64,000 nucleotides of DNA, from assembly GCA_964591295.1 (NCBI GenBank), contig CAZQAG010000006.1:1-64000 (forward strand). Reading direction: 5' to 3'. The notes beneath the pieces are model-generated. The model saw only the letters and a program-made list of their open reading frames with translations, was not told where the DNA came from and did not search any database. The translations under genes were made by a program, and so were the position numbers. Shown piece after piece: positions 1 through 7,827 of the stretch. Position 1 is the first letter of the stretch, and each line of letters begins with the position of its first letter. The stretch comes from VAXT01 sp964591295 (GTDB lineage Bacteria; Actinomycetota; Thermoleophilia; Gaiellales; Gaiellaceae).

Positions 1-63
1 GCGCCAGCCGAGGACGAGCTCGTCGTCAGCGATCGGCAGGAGCAGCTGTGCCCGCGCGCTCAC
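1..63 (-). CDS. paaC: PaaC, phenylacetyl-CoA epoxidase structural subunit (5' end only)
   Basis: Only the first 21 codons lie in the window; the gene continues off the left edge. PaaC is the non-catalytic partner that scaffolds PaaA in the multicomponent epoxidase making 1,2-epoxyphenylacetyl-CoA. The visible residues end in ADDELVLGWR, matching the first helix of PaaC proteins. A GTG start at 63 is chosen because AAAGGAGG lies just upstream (tight, about 3 nt) and it is inside the end of paaB, giving a 38-nt overlap and probable translational coupling. The assignment rests on this short motif plus the gene order paaA-paaB-paaC. Confidence 0.75.
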   Translation of the reverse strand, partial: MSARAQLLLPIADDELVLGWR

Positions 64-313
64 GTGCCTCCTTTAGCTTCTCTTTCAGCGGATACCCGTC
101 GACCCGGTGGTAGTTCCGCTCGAGCTCGTCGACGAACTCGTCGATCTCGTGGACGTCCTCGCGCGCGACGACCCAGAGCGCAACCGACTCGCCGCGCCGG
201 CCGAACTGCTCCCGCGCGTACCAGCCGGCGTACGCGGCATCAGGCGCCTCGACCGACCCCGCGTGGGTGAAAGGCTGGCCCTTCCGCTCCTGCCGCAGGA
301 CCTCCCAGATCAT
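26..313 (-). CDS. paaB: PaaB, phenylacetyl-CoA epoxidase subunit
   Basis: A 95-residue protein, the usual PaaB length, beginning MIWEVLRQERKGQPFTHAGS, a characteristic N-terminus of the family, followed by a motif on residues 30-60 (YAREQFGRRGESVALWVV). PaaB is a small subunit of the oxygen-dependent phenylacetyl-CoA epoxidase; it is thought to bridge the catalytic PaaAC core and the reductase PaaE. The ATG overlaps the paaA stop by one base (TGATG), so it is likely translated by reinitiation. Its tail overlaps the start of paaC. Cytoplasmic; part of aerobic phenylacetate and aromatic compound degradation. Identification is firm. Confidence 0.92.
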   Translation of the reverse strand: MIWEVLRQERKGQPFTHAGSVEAPDAAYAGWYAREQFGRRGESVALWVVAREDVHEIDEFVDELERNYHRVDGYPLKEKLKEARERAGTAAPADR

Positions 314-1209
314 CAGGCCGCTTCGGCGAGAACCGCCCGGCGAACCCACTCGGTCTCGTCCCGCGTCGTGCGCCGCAGGTCGAGCCGCTCCTGCGTCATT
401 GGCCCGTGGCCGGTGACGACGTGCTTCAGTTCGTCCCAGTCCGGCTCGGTGAACTCCCAGACCTCGTCCTCGTTCTTGCGCAGCTTCGGGTCCGGAACCG
501 TCAGGCCGAGCTCCCAGATCTGGGGCACGTAGCCGTCGAGAAACTGCTGGCGCGCCTCGCCGTTCCCCTGGCTCTTGATCCGCCACAGATACATCGGGTC
601 CTCGTCCGACGGAGTCGGGTTTCCGTGGAACTGCATGAGCGGGCTCCACCAGCGGTCGAGGGCCTCCTGCACGAGCTCTCGTTGCTCGTCCGTCCCGTTC
701 ATCATCGTCAGGATCACGTCGCGGCCGTGGAGGATGTGGAACGACTCCTCCCAGCAGATCTTCTTCATGATCCGCGCGTACGGCGCGTATGAGCACTTGA
801 GGAGCGCCTTCTGGCTGATGATCGCCGCGGCGTCGACGAGCCAGGCGATGACGCCGACGTCGCCCCAGGTCTTCGTCGGGTAGTGGAAGACGTTGTGGAA
901 CTTCGACTTGCCCGAGATCAGGTCCTCGAGGCACTGCGCCCGCGGCTTGCCGAGGTCCTCGACGACCCGGTAGATGAGCTGCGAATGGCCCACCTCGTCC
1001 TGCACCTTCGCGGTGAGGGCGAGCTTCCGCTGGAGAGTCGGCGCGCGGAGGATCCACTCGCGCTCGGGAAGCACTCCCATCAGCTCCGAGTTCCCGTGCA
1101 TCTCGATGAACTTGATCAGCTTCGCGCGGTAGTCGTCGGGCATCCAGTCACCCGTCTCGACCTGGCCGCCGGACTGGACGTACTCGAGAAAGTCCTGCTC
1201 GTGGCTCAT
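313..1209 (-). CDS. paaA: PaaA, catalytic subunit of phenylacetyl-CoA epoxidase
   Basis: Ferritin-fold di-iron subunit (298 residues, normal length) that epoxidises the ring of phenylacetyl-CoA. Visible ligands are Glu42, the pair Glu72/His75 in DEVGH, and a second ExxH at Glu155/His158 in WEESFH. Start ATG at 1209 follows GGAGG with six bases between. It is the first paa gene of the operon; the upstream MBL-like gene ends only about 25 bp away and a PaaR-type operator sits in that gap, so transcription is probably phenylacetyl-CoA responsive. Cytoplasmic, working with PaaB, PaaC and (outside the window) PaaE and the hydrolase and ligase genes. Confidence 0.95.
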   Translation of the reverse strand: MSHEQDFLEYVQSGGQVETGDWMPDDYRAKLIKFIEMHGNSELMGVLPEREWILRAPTLQRKLALTAKVQDEVGHSQLIYRVVEDLGKPRAQCLEDLISGKSKFHNVFHYPTKTWGDVGVIAWLVDAAAIISQKALLKCSYAPYARIMKKICWEESFHILHGRDVILTMMNGTDEQRELVQEALDRWWSPLMQFHGNPTPSDEDPMYLWRIKSQGNGEARQQFLDGYVPQIWELGLTVPDPKLRKNEDEVWEFTEPDWDELKHVVTGHGPMTQERLDLRRTTRDETEWVRRAVLAEAA

Positions 1210-1222
1210 TTCGCGCCTCCTA

Positions 1223-1238
1223 CCGAACGATCGTTAGG
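1223..1238. promoter_or_regulatory. PaaR-type TetR operator upstream of paaA
   Basis: CCGAACGATCGTTAGG contains a perfect match to CNAACGNNCGTTNG, the consensus I recall for the phenylacetate repressor PaaR (TetR family) of Thermus thermophilus. It overlaps the stop codon of the MBL-like gene and ends 14 bp before the paaA start, so a bound repressor would block a promoter for paaA. The TetR gene at 1870-2448 is the obvious candidate to bind it. The match is seen; binding is inferred. Confidence 0.7.
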
Positions 1239-1851
1239 CAGATTCTAGCGCCTCCCGGATTCGCGCGGTGCCGTCGCTCAGCACCGGTTCGCCGTGCGCG
1301 ATCAGCACGCGCTCGATCGGGAGCGCCAGCAACCCCGTCAGCGATGCGAGGAACGCTAGCCGGTGGGGCTCTTCGGAGACGAAGACGTGGAACCGGCCGC
1401 CGGTGCCGCTGAACATGTCGCCGGTCACGAGCGTCTGATGCTCGCGGATGAAGAAGAAGGCCTGCCCTTCTTCGTTTCCGTCCGGGAGGAAGGTTTCAAC
1501 GCCCGCGGGAAGCTCGTCGGTCGTCGTCAGGACGGGCCCTTTCCAGAGCGCTTGCGGGTGCGCCCACACGTCCGCGTCGTAGCGCTGCACGACGAGCTTC
1601 GTGTCGCGGTCGTGCCACGGCGCTGTGAGCAGCACGCGGACGGGCCGGCCGAGCCGCTCCACATCCTTGTCGAGCGCGCGCCAGAACTCGTCCTCCTCCC
1701 CCCGCGGGACCAATGGGTCGAAGAGCACGACCGCGTCCGCGGCCTCGTAGTAGGCACACAACACGCCCTCGGGCCAGTTCTCGTCCGCGCGCCACGCGGG
1801 ATGAGGCGCGAACCAGTACCAGAGGCCTGGAGCGATCTCATGGACGTCCAC
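1234..1851 (-). CDS. MBL-fold-like protein with a degenerate metal site
   Basis: A 205-residue protein with the metallo-beta-lactamase layout: an N-terminal region ending VLFDPLVP, then VLLTAPWHDRD where HxHxDH is expected, LVTGDMFSG (the conserved D after a strand) and VLIAHGEPV near the C-terminus. The first metal motif keeps only WHDR, so full binuclear zinc chemistry is doubtful. The substrate is unknown. GTG at 1851 gives a sensible N-terminus (VDVHEIAPGLWYW) but has no clear ribosome site. It lies just upstream of paaA in the same direction and is divergent from the TetR gene with 18 bp between starts, so it may be co-regulated with the paa genes. Confidence 0.6.
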   Translation of the reverse strand: MDVHEIAPGLWYWFAPHPAWRADENWPEGVLCAYYEAADAVVLFDPLVPRGEEDEFWRALDKDVERLGRPVRVLLTAPWHDRDTKLVVQRYDADVWAHPQALWKGPVLTTTDELPAGVETFLPDGNEEGQAFFFIREHQTLVTGDMFSGTGGRFHVFVSEEPHRLAFLASLTGLLALPIERVLIAHGEPVLSDGTARIREALESA

Positions 1852-1857
1852 GCGGTG

Positions 1858-1863
1858 TAGTGT
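1858..1863 (+). promoter_or_regulatory. -10-like TAGTGT for leaderless tetR
   Basis: TAGTGT ends six bases before the ATG at 1870 and no Shine-Dalgarno sequence is present, placing the expected transcript start at or next to the ATG. Confidence 0.5.
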
Positions 1864-1869
1864 CGCAAG

Positions 1870-2448
1870 ATGGCGACCCGGCGCTCGGAGCTCACGCGCA
1901 CGGCCGCGCGGCTCTTCGCCGAGAAGGGCTACCACGGCACTTCCATCGGCGACCTCGCGAAGGCGATGGGCGTCCAGAAGGGCTCGCTCTACGCCCACAT
2001 CTCGTCGAAGGAGGACCTCCTCTACGAGACCATGCGCGACGGCGCCGACGCCTTCCACGCCGCGCTCGACGGGATCCCCGACGACTTGCCGGCGACCGAC
2101 AAGATCCGGCTCGCGCTGCGAGGGCACCTCCGCGTGGTCGCCGAGCAGCTCGACGTCGCGACGGTGTTCATGCGCGAGTGGCGTTACCTCGAGGGCGAGA
2201 GGCGAGAGGAGATCCTGGGCGAGCGACGTCGCTACGAGGATCGCGTCAGGGCGCTCTTCCGAGAGGGGCGGGAGCTGGGCGGGTTGCGCACCGACCTCGA
2301 CGATGCGACCGCCGCGTTGCTCACGCTTTCGGCCGCCAACTGGGCGTACACGTGGCTCCAGCCGGGCCGCGACACGGACGAGCTCGCAGATCGCTTCTAC
2401 GCATTGCTCGTGGACGGCATGCGTGGCTACTCGACGCCTGCCACGTAG
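1870..2448 (+). CDS. TetR-family repressor, likely PaaR-type
   Basis: 192-residue one-component regulator. The helix-turn-helix is at residues 8-54 (ELTRTAARLFAEKGYHGTSI, then the recognition region VQKGSLYAHISSKEDLL), followed by an all-helical ligand-binding region without recognisable ligand residues. It is divergent from the MBL-paa operon and a PaaR-type operator lies before paaA, so repression of phenylacetate catabolism relieved by phenylacetyl-CoA is the simplest role. The start is apparently leaderless. It could instead respond to another acyl-CoA; adjacency is the main argument. Confidence 0.85.
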   Translation: MATRRSELTRTAARLFAEKGYHGTSIGDLAKAMGVQKGSLYAHISSKEDLLYETMRDGADAFHAALDGIPDDLPATDKIRLALRGHLRVVAEQLDVATVFMREWRYLEGERREEILGERRRYEDRVRALFREGRELGGLRTDLDDATAALLTLSAANWAYTWLQPGRDTDELADRFYALLVDGMRGYSTPAT

Positions 2449-2494
2449 CGCGGCTTTCGGCAACTTTCACGAGCTTCGTCCCCCGATCCTGCGT

Positions 2495-2510
2495 GATTGA
2501 CGAATCAATC
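2495..2510. promoter_or_regulatory. Inverted repeat GATTGA-N4-TCAATC
   Basis: Perfect 6-bp arms around CGAA in the AT-richer gap between the TetR gene and the secreted-protein gene. Size and symmetry fit a dimeric regulator site. It shares the ATTGA/TCAAT core with the dyad at 2540-2555. No regulator is assigned. Confidence 0.4.
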
Positions 2511-2539
2511 GCGTAAATTTGCCCAAGATTGATCGAGGC

Positions 2540-2555
2540 GACTGATCAATCAGTC
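2540..2555. promoter_or_regulatory. Inverted repeat GACTGAT-CA-ATCAGTC
   Basis: Perfect 7-bp arms with a 2-bp centre, a typical TetR-type operator shape, about 55 bp upstream of the best sigma-70-like promoter for the gene at 2694. It may bind the neighbouring TetR protein or an unlinked regulator. Confidence 0.45.
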
Positions 2556-2557
2556 AT

Positions 2558-2575
2558 ACGGCGGCAAACCGCCGT
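2558..2575 (+). terminator. Hairpin with CAAA loop, possible tetR terminator
   Basis: ACGGCGG-CAAA-CCGCCGT forms a 7-bp GC-rich stem about 110 bp after the TetR stop. No U-tract follows, so it could instead be a regulatory stem. Confidence 0.35.
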
Positions 2576-2608
2576 TCATATGGCCTATATCGAGTAGAAA
2601 ATCGCGGC

Positions 2609-2637
2609 TTGCATTTTTGCGTACCTACCCGCATACT
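2609..2637 (+). promoter_or_regulatory. Sigma-70-like promoter for the secreted protein gene
   Basis: TTGCAT, 17 bp, CATACT: close to consensus -35 and -10 with ideal spacing. It predicts a transcript start near 2644 and a roughly 50-nt leader with AGGGAGG before the ATG at 2694. Confidence 0.5.
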
Positions 2638-2693
2638 TGCGCCGTTCCAGGTACGTAATTCTCCTCGGTCTACGTCTCCCAGGGAGGGCACAC

Positions 2694-5531
2694 ATGAAGG
2701 TCTTCGCGCGCGTCTCGGCTCTGGTCGTCTTTGCTGCGGTGGTGGTGTTCGGAGCAGCCTCCTCGCCGGCGGCAACACCGCCGAGCGGGGCCATCGGTCC
2801 CCCCAACGGCACGTCAGTCTCCTGGATGGGCCAGGCATATCCCACGGGCCATTCGGTGGCCACCCCCGAGGCCTGTCCGCCTGCGCTGGACCCGGCGAAC
2901 GCTCTCTGCGACCACTTCTATCTGACGGTCAACGTTCCGCCCGACCACTGGGACACGAACACGGGCGGCGCGGACGTCGTGATCGAGTGGGCTTCCGCTG
3001 ACGACGACTTCGACCTCTACGTCTACGACTCGAGCGGAACGCAGGTGGGGTTCTCGGCAGCCGGCGGCACCACGTCGGAGCGTGCGTTCATCCAGAACGC
3101 GAGCAGCGCCGGCAGCCCGTACGAGGTGCGGGTCGTGCCATTCCTGATCTTCTCGCCCAGTCTCATCGGTTACGACGGGACAGCGACCTTCGTCTCGCAG
3201 GCGGGCGGGCCCGCGCCGAACCCGGTGCGGAACACGAACGGCCTTGCGTTCTCGCCGCCCGCGACGGTCGTTGACGCGCAGCGGACCGAGGGCGAGCCTC
3301 TCAACTACATCGACCTGGACGGCAACTACTGGGAGTCAGGCCCTTACGGCTTCAGCACGGCCCAGTCATTCATCCATCGCTCGACCGACGGAGGCGACCA
3401 GTTCAACATCGTCAGCTTCATCGGCCTCCGGCCCAACCCTCCTCCCGGCGGCGGTGACACGGACGTCGTGGTCGACGACCAGGGCGACGCGTACTTCGTC
3501 GACCTCGAGGGGCTGGTGAACCTCAGCTGCGCGGTCAGCGAGGACGACGGGAACAACTGGACGACGAACCAGGCGTGTGTCCAGGACGCGGTCGTCGACC
3601 GGCAGTGGTTTGCCGTCGACAACGGCCTAAACGCGGGGGCCGATGGCAACACGGTCTTCCTCGCCTACCGGAACGTAGCGCGCGGCTCGTTCATCTACTC
3701 GACGCCCGGGGCCGACGACCCGAACGACGCGCTGGGGGGAACCCTGTACGTGAACTCGTCCGCCGACCCCGTGAACTCGGTTTCGCAGGGCGCGCCCTGC
3801 GGCCAGATGCGCTTCGACCCGGTGAGTCGCAACCTCTACTACCCGTGCAACCAGGGGGATCACGTCGAGATCACCGTCGGCCACGTCAATCCGGGCCAGC
3901 GCACGGGCATCGTCTACACGAACGTGGATGCGCCGGCCTCGCCCGGCGGCGGTCCCGTCGGCGACATCTTCCCGGCGGTCGCCACCGACGCCGCGGGCAA
4001 CCTCTATGCGGTCTGGGTAGACGAGACCGACCACAACGTCTACTACGCGGCCTCATCCGATGCCGGCCAGACCTGGGGACCGGTGCACCAGATCAACGGC
4101 AACGACGCGAACTCGAACGAGTTCGTCTGGGCCCAGGCGGGCGCAGACGGCACGCTCGCCGTCGCCTGGCTGGGCTCGAGCTCGCACCTCGACAGCGACT
4201 TCATGCCCTCCTGGTACAACAACCGCCAGGCGGCCACCCAATTCAAGTGGTTCGGCTATGCGTCGCTGATCAGGAACGCGACCGGAACGTCTCCCAACTT
4301 CTCGCAGGCGAAGTTCACGGATCAGCCCTCCCACTACGGCCAGATCTGCAACCAGGGCCTCTTCTGCACCGTGTCCGGGGGCGACCGCACGATGGCCGAC
4401 TTCCTGTCGCTCTACCTTGACCGCGACGGCAGCATGCGCGTCGTCTTCAACGACACGACGAGCCAGCACCACGGGGCGCATGTGTTCGAAGCGCGTCAGG
4501 TCGCCGGGCCGAGCGCGATCGGAACGACCATCTCGAAGCCGGTCGCCACGAACCCGGTGACCGATCCCACCGGCGACGCGCAGTCGCCGCACTACTCGCC
4601 GGCGGGCACTGGCGCCAACCAGCCGCATCTCGACTTCACGAGGCTCGAGCTGAGCAATCCGGACGCGAATACCTTGCGCGTGCAAATGACGCTCGCGGCG
4701 CCGCCGACGGGTCTGCCGCCGGGCGGCGAGACGAGCAACGTCTGGCTCACTCGCTTCCAGGCGCTTTCGTTCGGCGACGAGGGTGAAGAGTCGTACCGGA
4801 TCTTCTACGTCGGCGCGGAGGCGCCCGCAGGCTTCGGCGCGACCACGTTCTTCGCAGGTAGCGGTAGGTCTGCAAACGACGCCGTGCCCGGCAACGGATG
4901 CACCACCACGACGCCCGAGAACTGCAAGATCGTCCAGTACCCGAGCGAAGTCGTCGTCACGACTGGCAGCGTGAGCGGCAACGTGATCACGATCGACGTC
5001 CCGATCCAGGGCGGGTTCGGGGCAAACCGTCCGATCTTCGGCAACACCCTCTACAACGTGACGTCGCTCAGCGCCGGTCGCGGGAACCTCGGCGCCGAGG
5101 TCTCGGACCTCTACGCCGACATCGATGCGACGCGACCCTTCGACTTCGTGCTCGGCGGCGGAGGCCAACCGCCACCGCCTCCCCCGGGGACCGGCTGCAA
5201 GGTGACCGGCGGCGGAGTGATACCGACCGGCCCGTCGAGCGAGGGACGCTTCAGCCTCAATGCGCACACGGACCTGAAGGGCAAGGTGCAATACCGTGAC
5301 GGCGCGGCTGCGAACTTCCGCTCGACCCGGCTGACCGAGGTGAGCTGCAACTTCGCTACGCACAGCGCGACGATTCGCGGCGAGGGGACGAACAACGGCC
5401 AACCGGTCACTTTCACCGTCGACGTCGTCGACAACGGTGAGGCGGGCAGTTCTGACGTCTTCAGCATCTCGCTGAGCGACGGCTACTCGCGAAGCGGCAC
5501 GCTTGTTCGCGGAAACATCCAGGTGCATTAG
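2694..5531 (+). CDS. Large secreted Asp-box (BNR) beta-propeller protein
   Basis: 945-residue exported protein. A signal peptide covers the first 28 or so residues (MKVFARVSALVVFAAVVVFG, cleavage near SSPAA). A beta-sandwich region with FDLYVYDSSGTQVG follows, then sialidase-type Asp-box repeats (SEDDGNNWTT, SSDAGQTWGP) of a propeller, a region listing asset-like beta strands, a short Pro-rich linker, and a C-terminal domain beginning CKVTGGGVIPTG that resembles the domain annotated as post-COAP-1 in related bacteria. No catalytic sialidase residues can be assigned. Start ATG 2694 follows AGGGAGG; an in-frame upstream ATG at 2637 lies inside the promoter and is rejected. Probably a cell-surface binding or hydrolytic protein. 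Confidence 0.75.
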   Translation: MKVFARVSALVVFAAVVVFGAASSPAATPPSGAIGPPNGTSVSWMGQAYPTGHSVATPEACPPALDPANALCDHFYLTVNVPPDHWDTNTGGADVVIEWASADDDFDLYVYDSSGTQVGFSAAGGTTSERAFIQNASSAGSPYEVRVVPFLIFSPSLIGYDGTATFVSQAGGPAPNPVRNTNGLAFSPPATVVDAQRTEGEPLNYIDLDGNYWESGPYGFSTAQSFIHRSTDGGDQFNIVSFIGLRPNPPPGGGDTDVVVDDQGDAYFVDLEGLVNLSCAVSEDDGNNWTTNQACVQDAVVDRQWFAVDNGLNAGADGNTVFLAYRNVARGSFIYSTPGADDPNDALGGTLYVNSSADPVNSVSQGAPCGQMRFDPVSRNLYYPCNQGDHVEITVGHVNPGQRTGIVYTNVDAPASPGGGPVGDIFPAVATDAAGNLYAVWVDETDHNVYYAASSDAGQTWGPVHQINGNDANSNEFVWAQAGADGTLAVAWLGSSSHLDSDFMPSWYNNRQAATQFKWFGYASLIRNATGTSPNFSQAKFTDQPSHYGQICNQGLFCTVSGGDRTMADFLSLYLDRDGSMRVVFNDTTSQHHGAHVFEARQVAGPSAIGTTISKPVATNPVTDPTGDAQSPHYSPAGTGANQPHLDFTRLELSNPDANTLRVQMTLAAPPTGLPPGGETSNVWLTRFQALSFGDEGEESYRIFYVGAEAPAGFGATTFFAGSGRSANDAVPGNGCTTTTPENCKIVQYPSEVVVTTGSVSGNVITIDVPIQGGFGANRPIFGNTLYNVTSLSAGRGNLGAEVSDLYADIDATRPFDFVLGGGGQPPPPPPGTGCKVTGGGVIPTGPSSEGRFSLNAHTDLKGKVQYRDGAAANFRSTRLTEVSCNFATHSATIRGEGTNNGQPVTFTVDVVDNGEAGSSDVFSISLSDGYSRSGTLVRGNIQVH

Positions 5532-6037
5532 TGGCCAGGGACGCCACCACACCGGGGGGCCGGCCGCACGGCCCCCCAGCTCGACCGGGACGGCGAGCTC
5601 TCGCCGGGCTCTGCTGTGCCGGGCTCGCGGCGGTCGCTGTCGGAGTTGCCGCAGGACAGAGCGGAGGCGGGGACGGCGCGAAGGCCGCGGCAGGCCGCGG
5701 GACGGCCCCCGCCTGCGCTCATGCGGGCCGGGCCGTGGCTCGTCCGACCGAAATTCCCCAGGCAGTTCTTCCTCCCGGAACGACGCTCACGTCCGTCGCG
5801 CACCCAAGCGCCGGCATGACCCTTGTGACGGGCGTCGTCCCACACGAGTTCCGGGAAGCGGTTCAGTTTTTCGTCGCGGACATGCCGAAGTCCGGGTACA
5901 GAAACGGCACGGGCGACGCCGAGATGGACGAGGCCGAAGCGTTCTTCACGGGCCCCGGGGTGCGCGGCAAGTGGAAGGTAAACGGCATACTGAACTGCTC
6001 CGGAGCCGTGACGCTCACTTTGTACGTCCGCCAGTAG
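5531..6037 (+). CDS. Small secreted or lipoprotein-like protein of unknown function
   Basis: 168 residues. The GTG start overlaps the preceding stop by one base (TAGTG). A hydrophobic segment at residues 22-42 (RRALAGLCCAGLAAVAVGVA) is a signal peptide or anchor; the two adjacent cysteines sit inside it and no proper lipobox is seen. The mature part has two further cysteines and ends CSGAVTLTLYVRQ. I do not recognise the family. Its first codons include the strong GC hairpin at 5554-5577, so either this hairpin is a terminator for the previous gene and the present gene has its own promoter, or it attenuates readthrough. Confidence 0.55.
   Translation: MARDATTPGGRPHGPPARPGRRALAGLCCAGLAAVAVGVAAGQSGGGDGAKAAAGRGTAPACAHAGRAVARPTEIPQAVLPPGTTLTSVAHPSAGMTLVTGVVPHEFREAVQFFVADMPKSGYRNGTGDAEMDEAEAFFTGPGVRGKWKVNGILNCSGAVTLTLYVRQ
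5554..5577 (+). terminator. Strong GC hairpin after the Asp-box gene
   Basis: GGGGGGCC / GGCCCCCC, 8-bp stem with an 8-nt loop, starting 23 bp after the stop at 5531. There is no U-tract, as is common in high-GC actinobacteria. It lies inside the first codons of the next gene. Confidence 0.45.
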
Positions 6038-6072
6038 TAGCTCGCCTCGCTCCGTAGCATCCCGTCGGCAGG

Positions 6073-6939
6073 ATGCGGCTCCTCATCGTCAACCCGTACG
6101 CAAGCGGCGTCTCCGACGAACGCATCGAGCAGGTGACCCGCGCGCTCGGCGACGTCGTGGTTCGACGCACCGAGCATCGCGGTCACGCCACCGAGCTCGC
6201 GCGGGAGGCTCGCCGCGCCGAGGCGGTTTACGTCTTCTCCGGAGACGGCGGCTTCAACGAGGTCCTGAACGGCATCGACGCAGAGACGCCTGTCGGGTTC
6301 CTCCCGGGAGGCGGGGCGAACGTGCTCCCGCGTGCGCTGGGTCTTCCGGGAGACCCCGTCCGCGCCGCGGGGCGCCTCGTCGCCGGCCGCACCCGGCGAA
6401 TCTCGCTCGGGCGGGTCAACGGGCGCCGGTTCGGGTTCGCCGCGGGCATCGGGATCGACGCCGAGGCAATTCGCCGCCTCGAGGCGCGCGGACGGGGGGA
6501 GGACGGCGCGCGCGCGGGCAACCTCGTCTTCGCCTGGGAGTTCACGCGCCTGCTCGCCGAGCACCGGGGGCGCTTCGAGCCCTCTCTCGAGATCCTGGGA
6601 CGCGGCCGGGCGGCGTTCGCCCTCGTCGCGAACGGGGATCCGTACACGTTCGCCGGGCCGGTCCCGATCCACATCGCGCCGGAAGCCCAGTTCGAGCTCG
6701 GCATCGACCTCGTCGCGCCGCGTGCCGTCTCGCCGATGGCCCTGCCCCGTCTGCTCGCGTACGTAGTCCTCGGCCGTGGTCAGCCCGGAGCGCGCGACAT
6801 CGTCTACGGGCACGACCTCGACCGCATCGAGGTCGTCTGCGACAGGCCCATGCCTCTTCAGGTCGACGGTGAGGACCTGGGAGACACCACCTCCGCCATT
6901 TTCGAGGCGGACCGGGGCGCAGCGCTCGTCCTGATCTAG
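6073..6939 (+). CDS. Diacylglycerol/lipid kinase family protein
   Basis: 288-residue cytoplasmic or membrane-associated kinase of the DAGK catalytic family (YegS/DgkB-like), which phosphorylates lipid hydroxyls with ATP. Visible motifs are the nucleotide-binding GDGGFNEVLNG at 57-67 and LPGGGANVLPRALG at 77-90, then the beta-sandwich domain with VDGEDLG near the C-terminus. The glycine-rich loop at the N-terminus (NPYASG) is also typical. Substrate cannot be told from sequence. The start ATG at 6073 has a weak GGCAGG directly before it. The following gene begins 9 bp after the stop. Confidence 0.85.
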   Translation: MRLLIVNPYASGVSDERIEQVTRALGDVVVRRTEHRGHATELAREARRAEAVYVFSGDGGFNEVLNGIDAETPVGFLPGGGANVLPRALGLPGDPVRAAGRLVAGRTRRISLGRVNGRRFGFAAGIGIDAEAIRRLEARGRGEDGARAGNLVFAWEFTRLLAEHRGRFEPSLEILGRGRAAFALVANGDPYTFAGPVPIHIAPEAQFELGIDLVAPRAVSPMALPRLLAYVVLGRGQPGARDIVYGHDLDRIEVVCDRPMPLQVDGEDLGDTTSAIFEADRGAALVLI

Positions 6940-6942
6940 ATT
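6937..6942 (+). promoter_or_regulatory. -10-like TAGATT before the DUF4129-like gene
   Basis: TAGATT overlaps the lipid kinase stop codon and is six bases from the ATG at 6949, with no ribosome site: a leaderless arrangement. Confidence 0.5.
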
Positions 6943-6948
6943 TCCGAT

Positions 6949-7827
6949 ATGAGAGAGCAGTCCTGGCGCACGATGGCTGCTGTCGGCGGGTTGCTCGGGC
7001 TCGTCGGCGTCGTCGCGGTTGCTGCTGCCGGACACGCACCCGGCGGGGGTGAGAGCAGGCCAAGCGCCGATGCGCCCAAGCTTGTGGCCGACTACTTGGC
7101 CACGGGCCTTGCGATTCTCATGCCGCTCGGAGTCATCGTCGTCATCTTCGCGCTCGCCGCCGGCCGCGTGCAGCACGCGAAACAGGAGAAAGGGAAGCGC
7201 ATCGGCTCGCTGGTGATGGGCCTCGCCGCCCTTGCCGCGGCCCTGATCATCGTCACGCAGGGCCCGTGGGCCGACCGGTTCAAGTGGTCGAACGACGGGG
7301 ACACCGGGAAGGCCGCGAAGCCGGCGGAGGTCAAACCGGCCCCAAAGGAGAAGACCCCGGCTACCGGGCAAGCGGAGCCGTACGAGCCAGTGTTCCGCTG
7401 GGTGCCCGTGTTCGTGGTCGGCTCCCTCATCCTCGGGATCGGCGGCGCGATGGCCGTCCTCGTAGTGCGCCGGAAGCGCGAGGAGCTCCTCAACGCCCCG
7501 GTCGCGGTCGCCCTCTCGGAGGTGCTCGCCGAAACGTTGGACGATCTCCGCCGGGAAGCCGATCCGCGCCGGGCCGTGATCCGCGCGTACGCAAGGATGG
7601 AGGAGACGATGGCGGCCAAGGGGCTCCCGAGACAAGAGACCGAGGCACCGCTCGAGTACCTCACACGCGTGCTGGACGTCGTTCAGGCAAGCGGTCACTC
7701 GGTTCGAGCCCTCACCAAGCTCTTTCAGCGCGCCCGCTTCAGCACGCACGAGATCGACGCGGACATGAAGGAAGACGCGATCGAGGCGCTCTCCGGCCTG
7801 CGGGCTGAGCTCGAGGCCGCGCGCTGA
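6949..7827 (+). CDS. Membrane protein with C-terminal DUF4129-like domain
   Basis: 292 residues. Hydrophobic segments at about 11-29, 50-68, 82-100 and 142-164 separate short loops including a Lys/Pro-rich stretch near 110-135. The cytoplasmic tail (180-292) carries RRAVIRAYARMEETMAAKG, LEYLTRVL and ALTKLFQRARFS, the pattern of DUF4129, the domain found at the end of transglutaminase-like proteins in MoxR clusters. The transglutaminase domain itself is missing. It is the first gene of a run that goes on to the small membrane protein, MoxR and DUF58, so it probably belongs to a chaperone-like membrane complex. Confidence 0.7.
   Translation: MREQSWRTMAAVGGLLGLVGVVAVAAAGHAPGGGESRPSADAPKLVADYLATGLAILMPLGVIVVIFALAAGRVQHAKQEKGKRIGSLVMGLAALAAALIIVTQGPWADRFKWSNDGDTGKAAKPAEVKPAPKEKTPATGQAEPYEPVFRWVPVFVVGSLILGIGGAMAVLVVRRKREELLNAPVAVALSEVLAETLDDLRREADPRRAVIRAYARMEETMAAKGLPRQETEAPLEYLTRVLDVVQASGHSVRALTKLFQRARFSTHEIDADMKEDAIEALSGLRAELEAAR

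Noticed and set aside
2637..2693. Upstream ATG start for the Asp-box protein
   Set aside because: It falls in the promoter region; ATG 2694 has a ribosome site and gives a clean signal peptide.
5863..7749. 628-codon antisense frame over the lipid kinase and DUF4129-like gene
   Set aside because: The + strand carries GDGGFNEV and membrane helices; the antisense has none.
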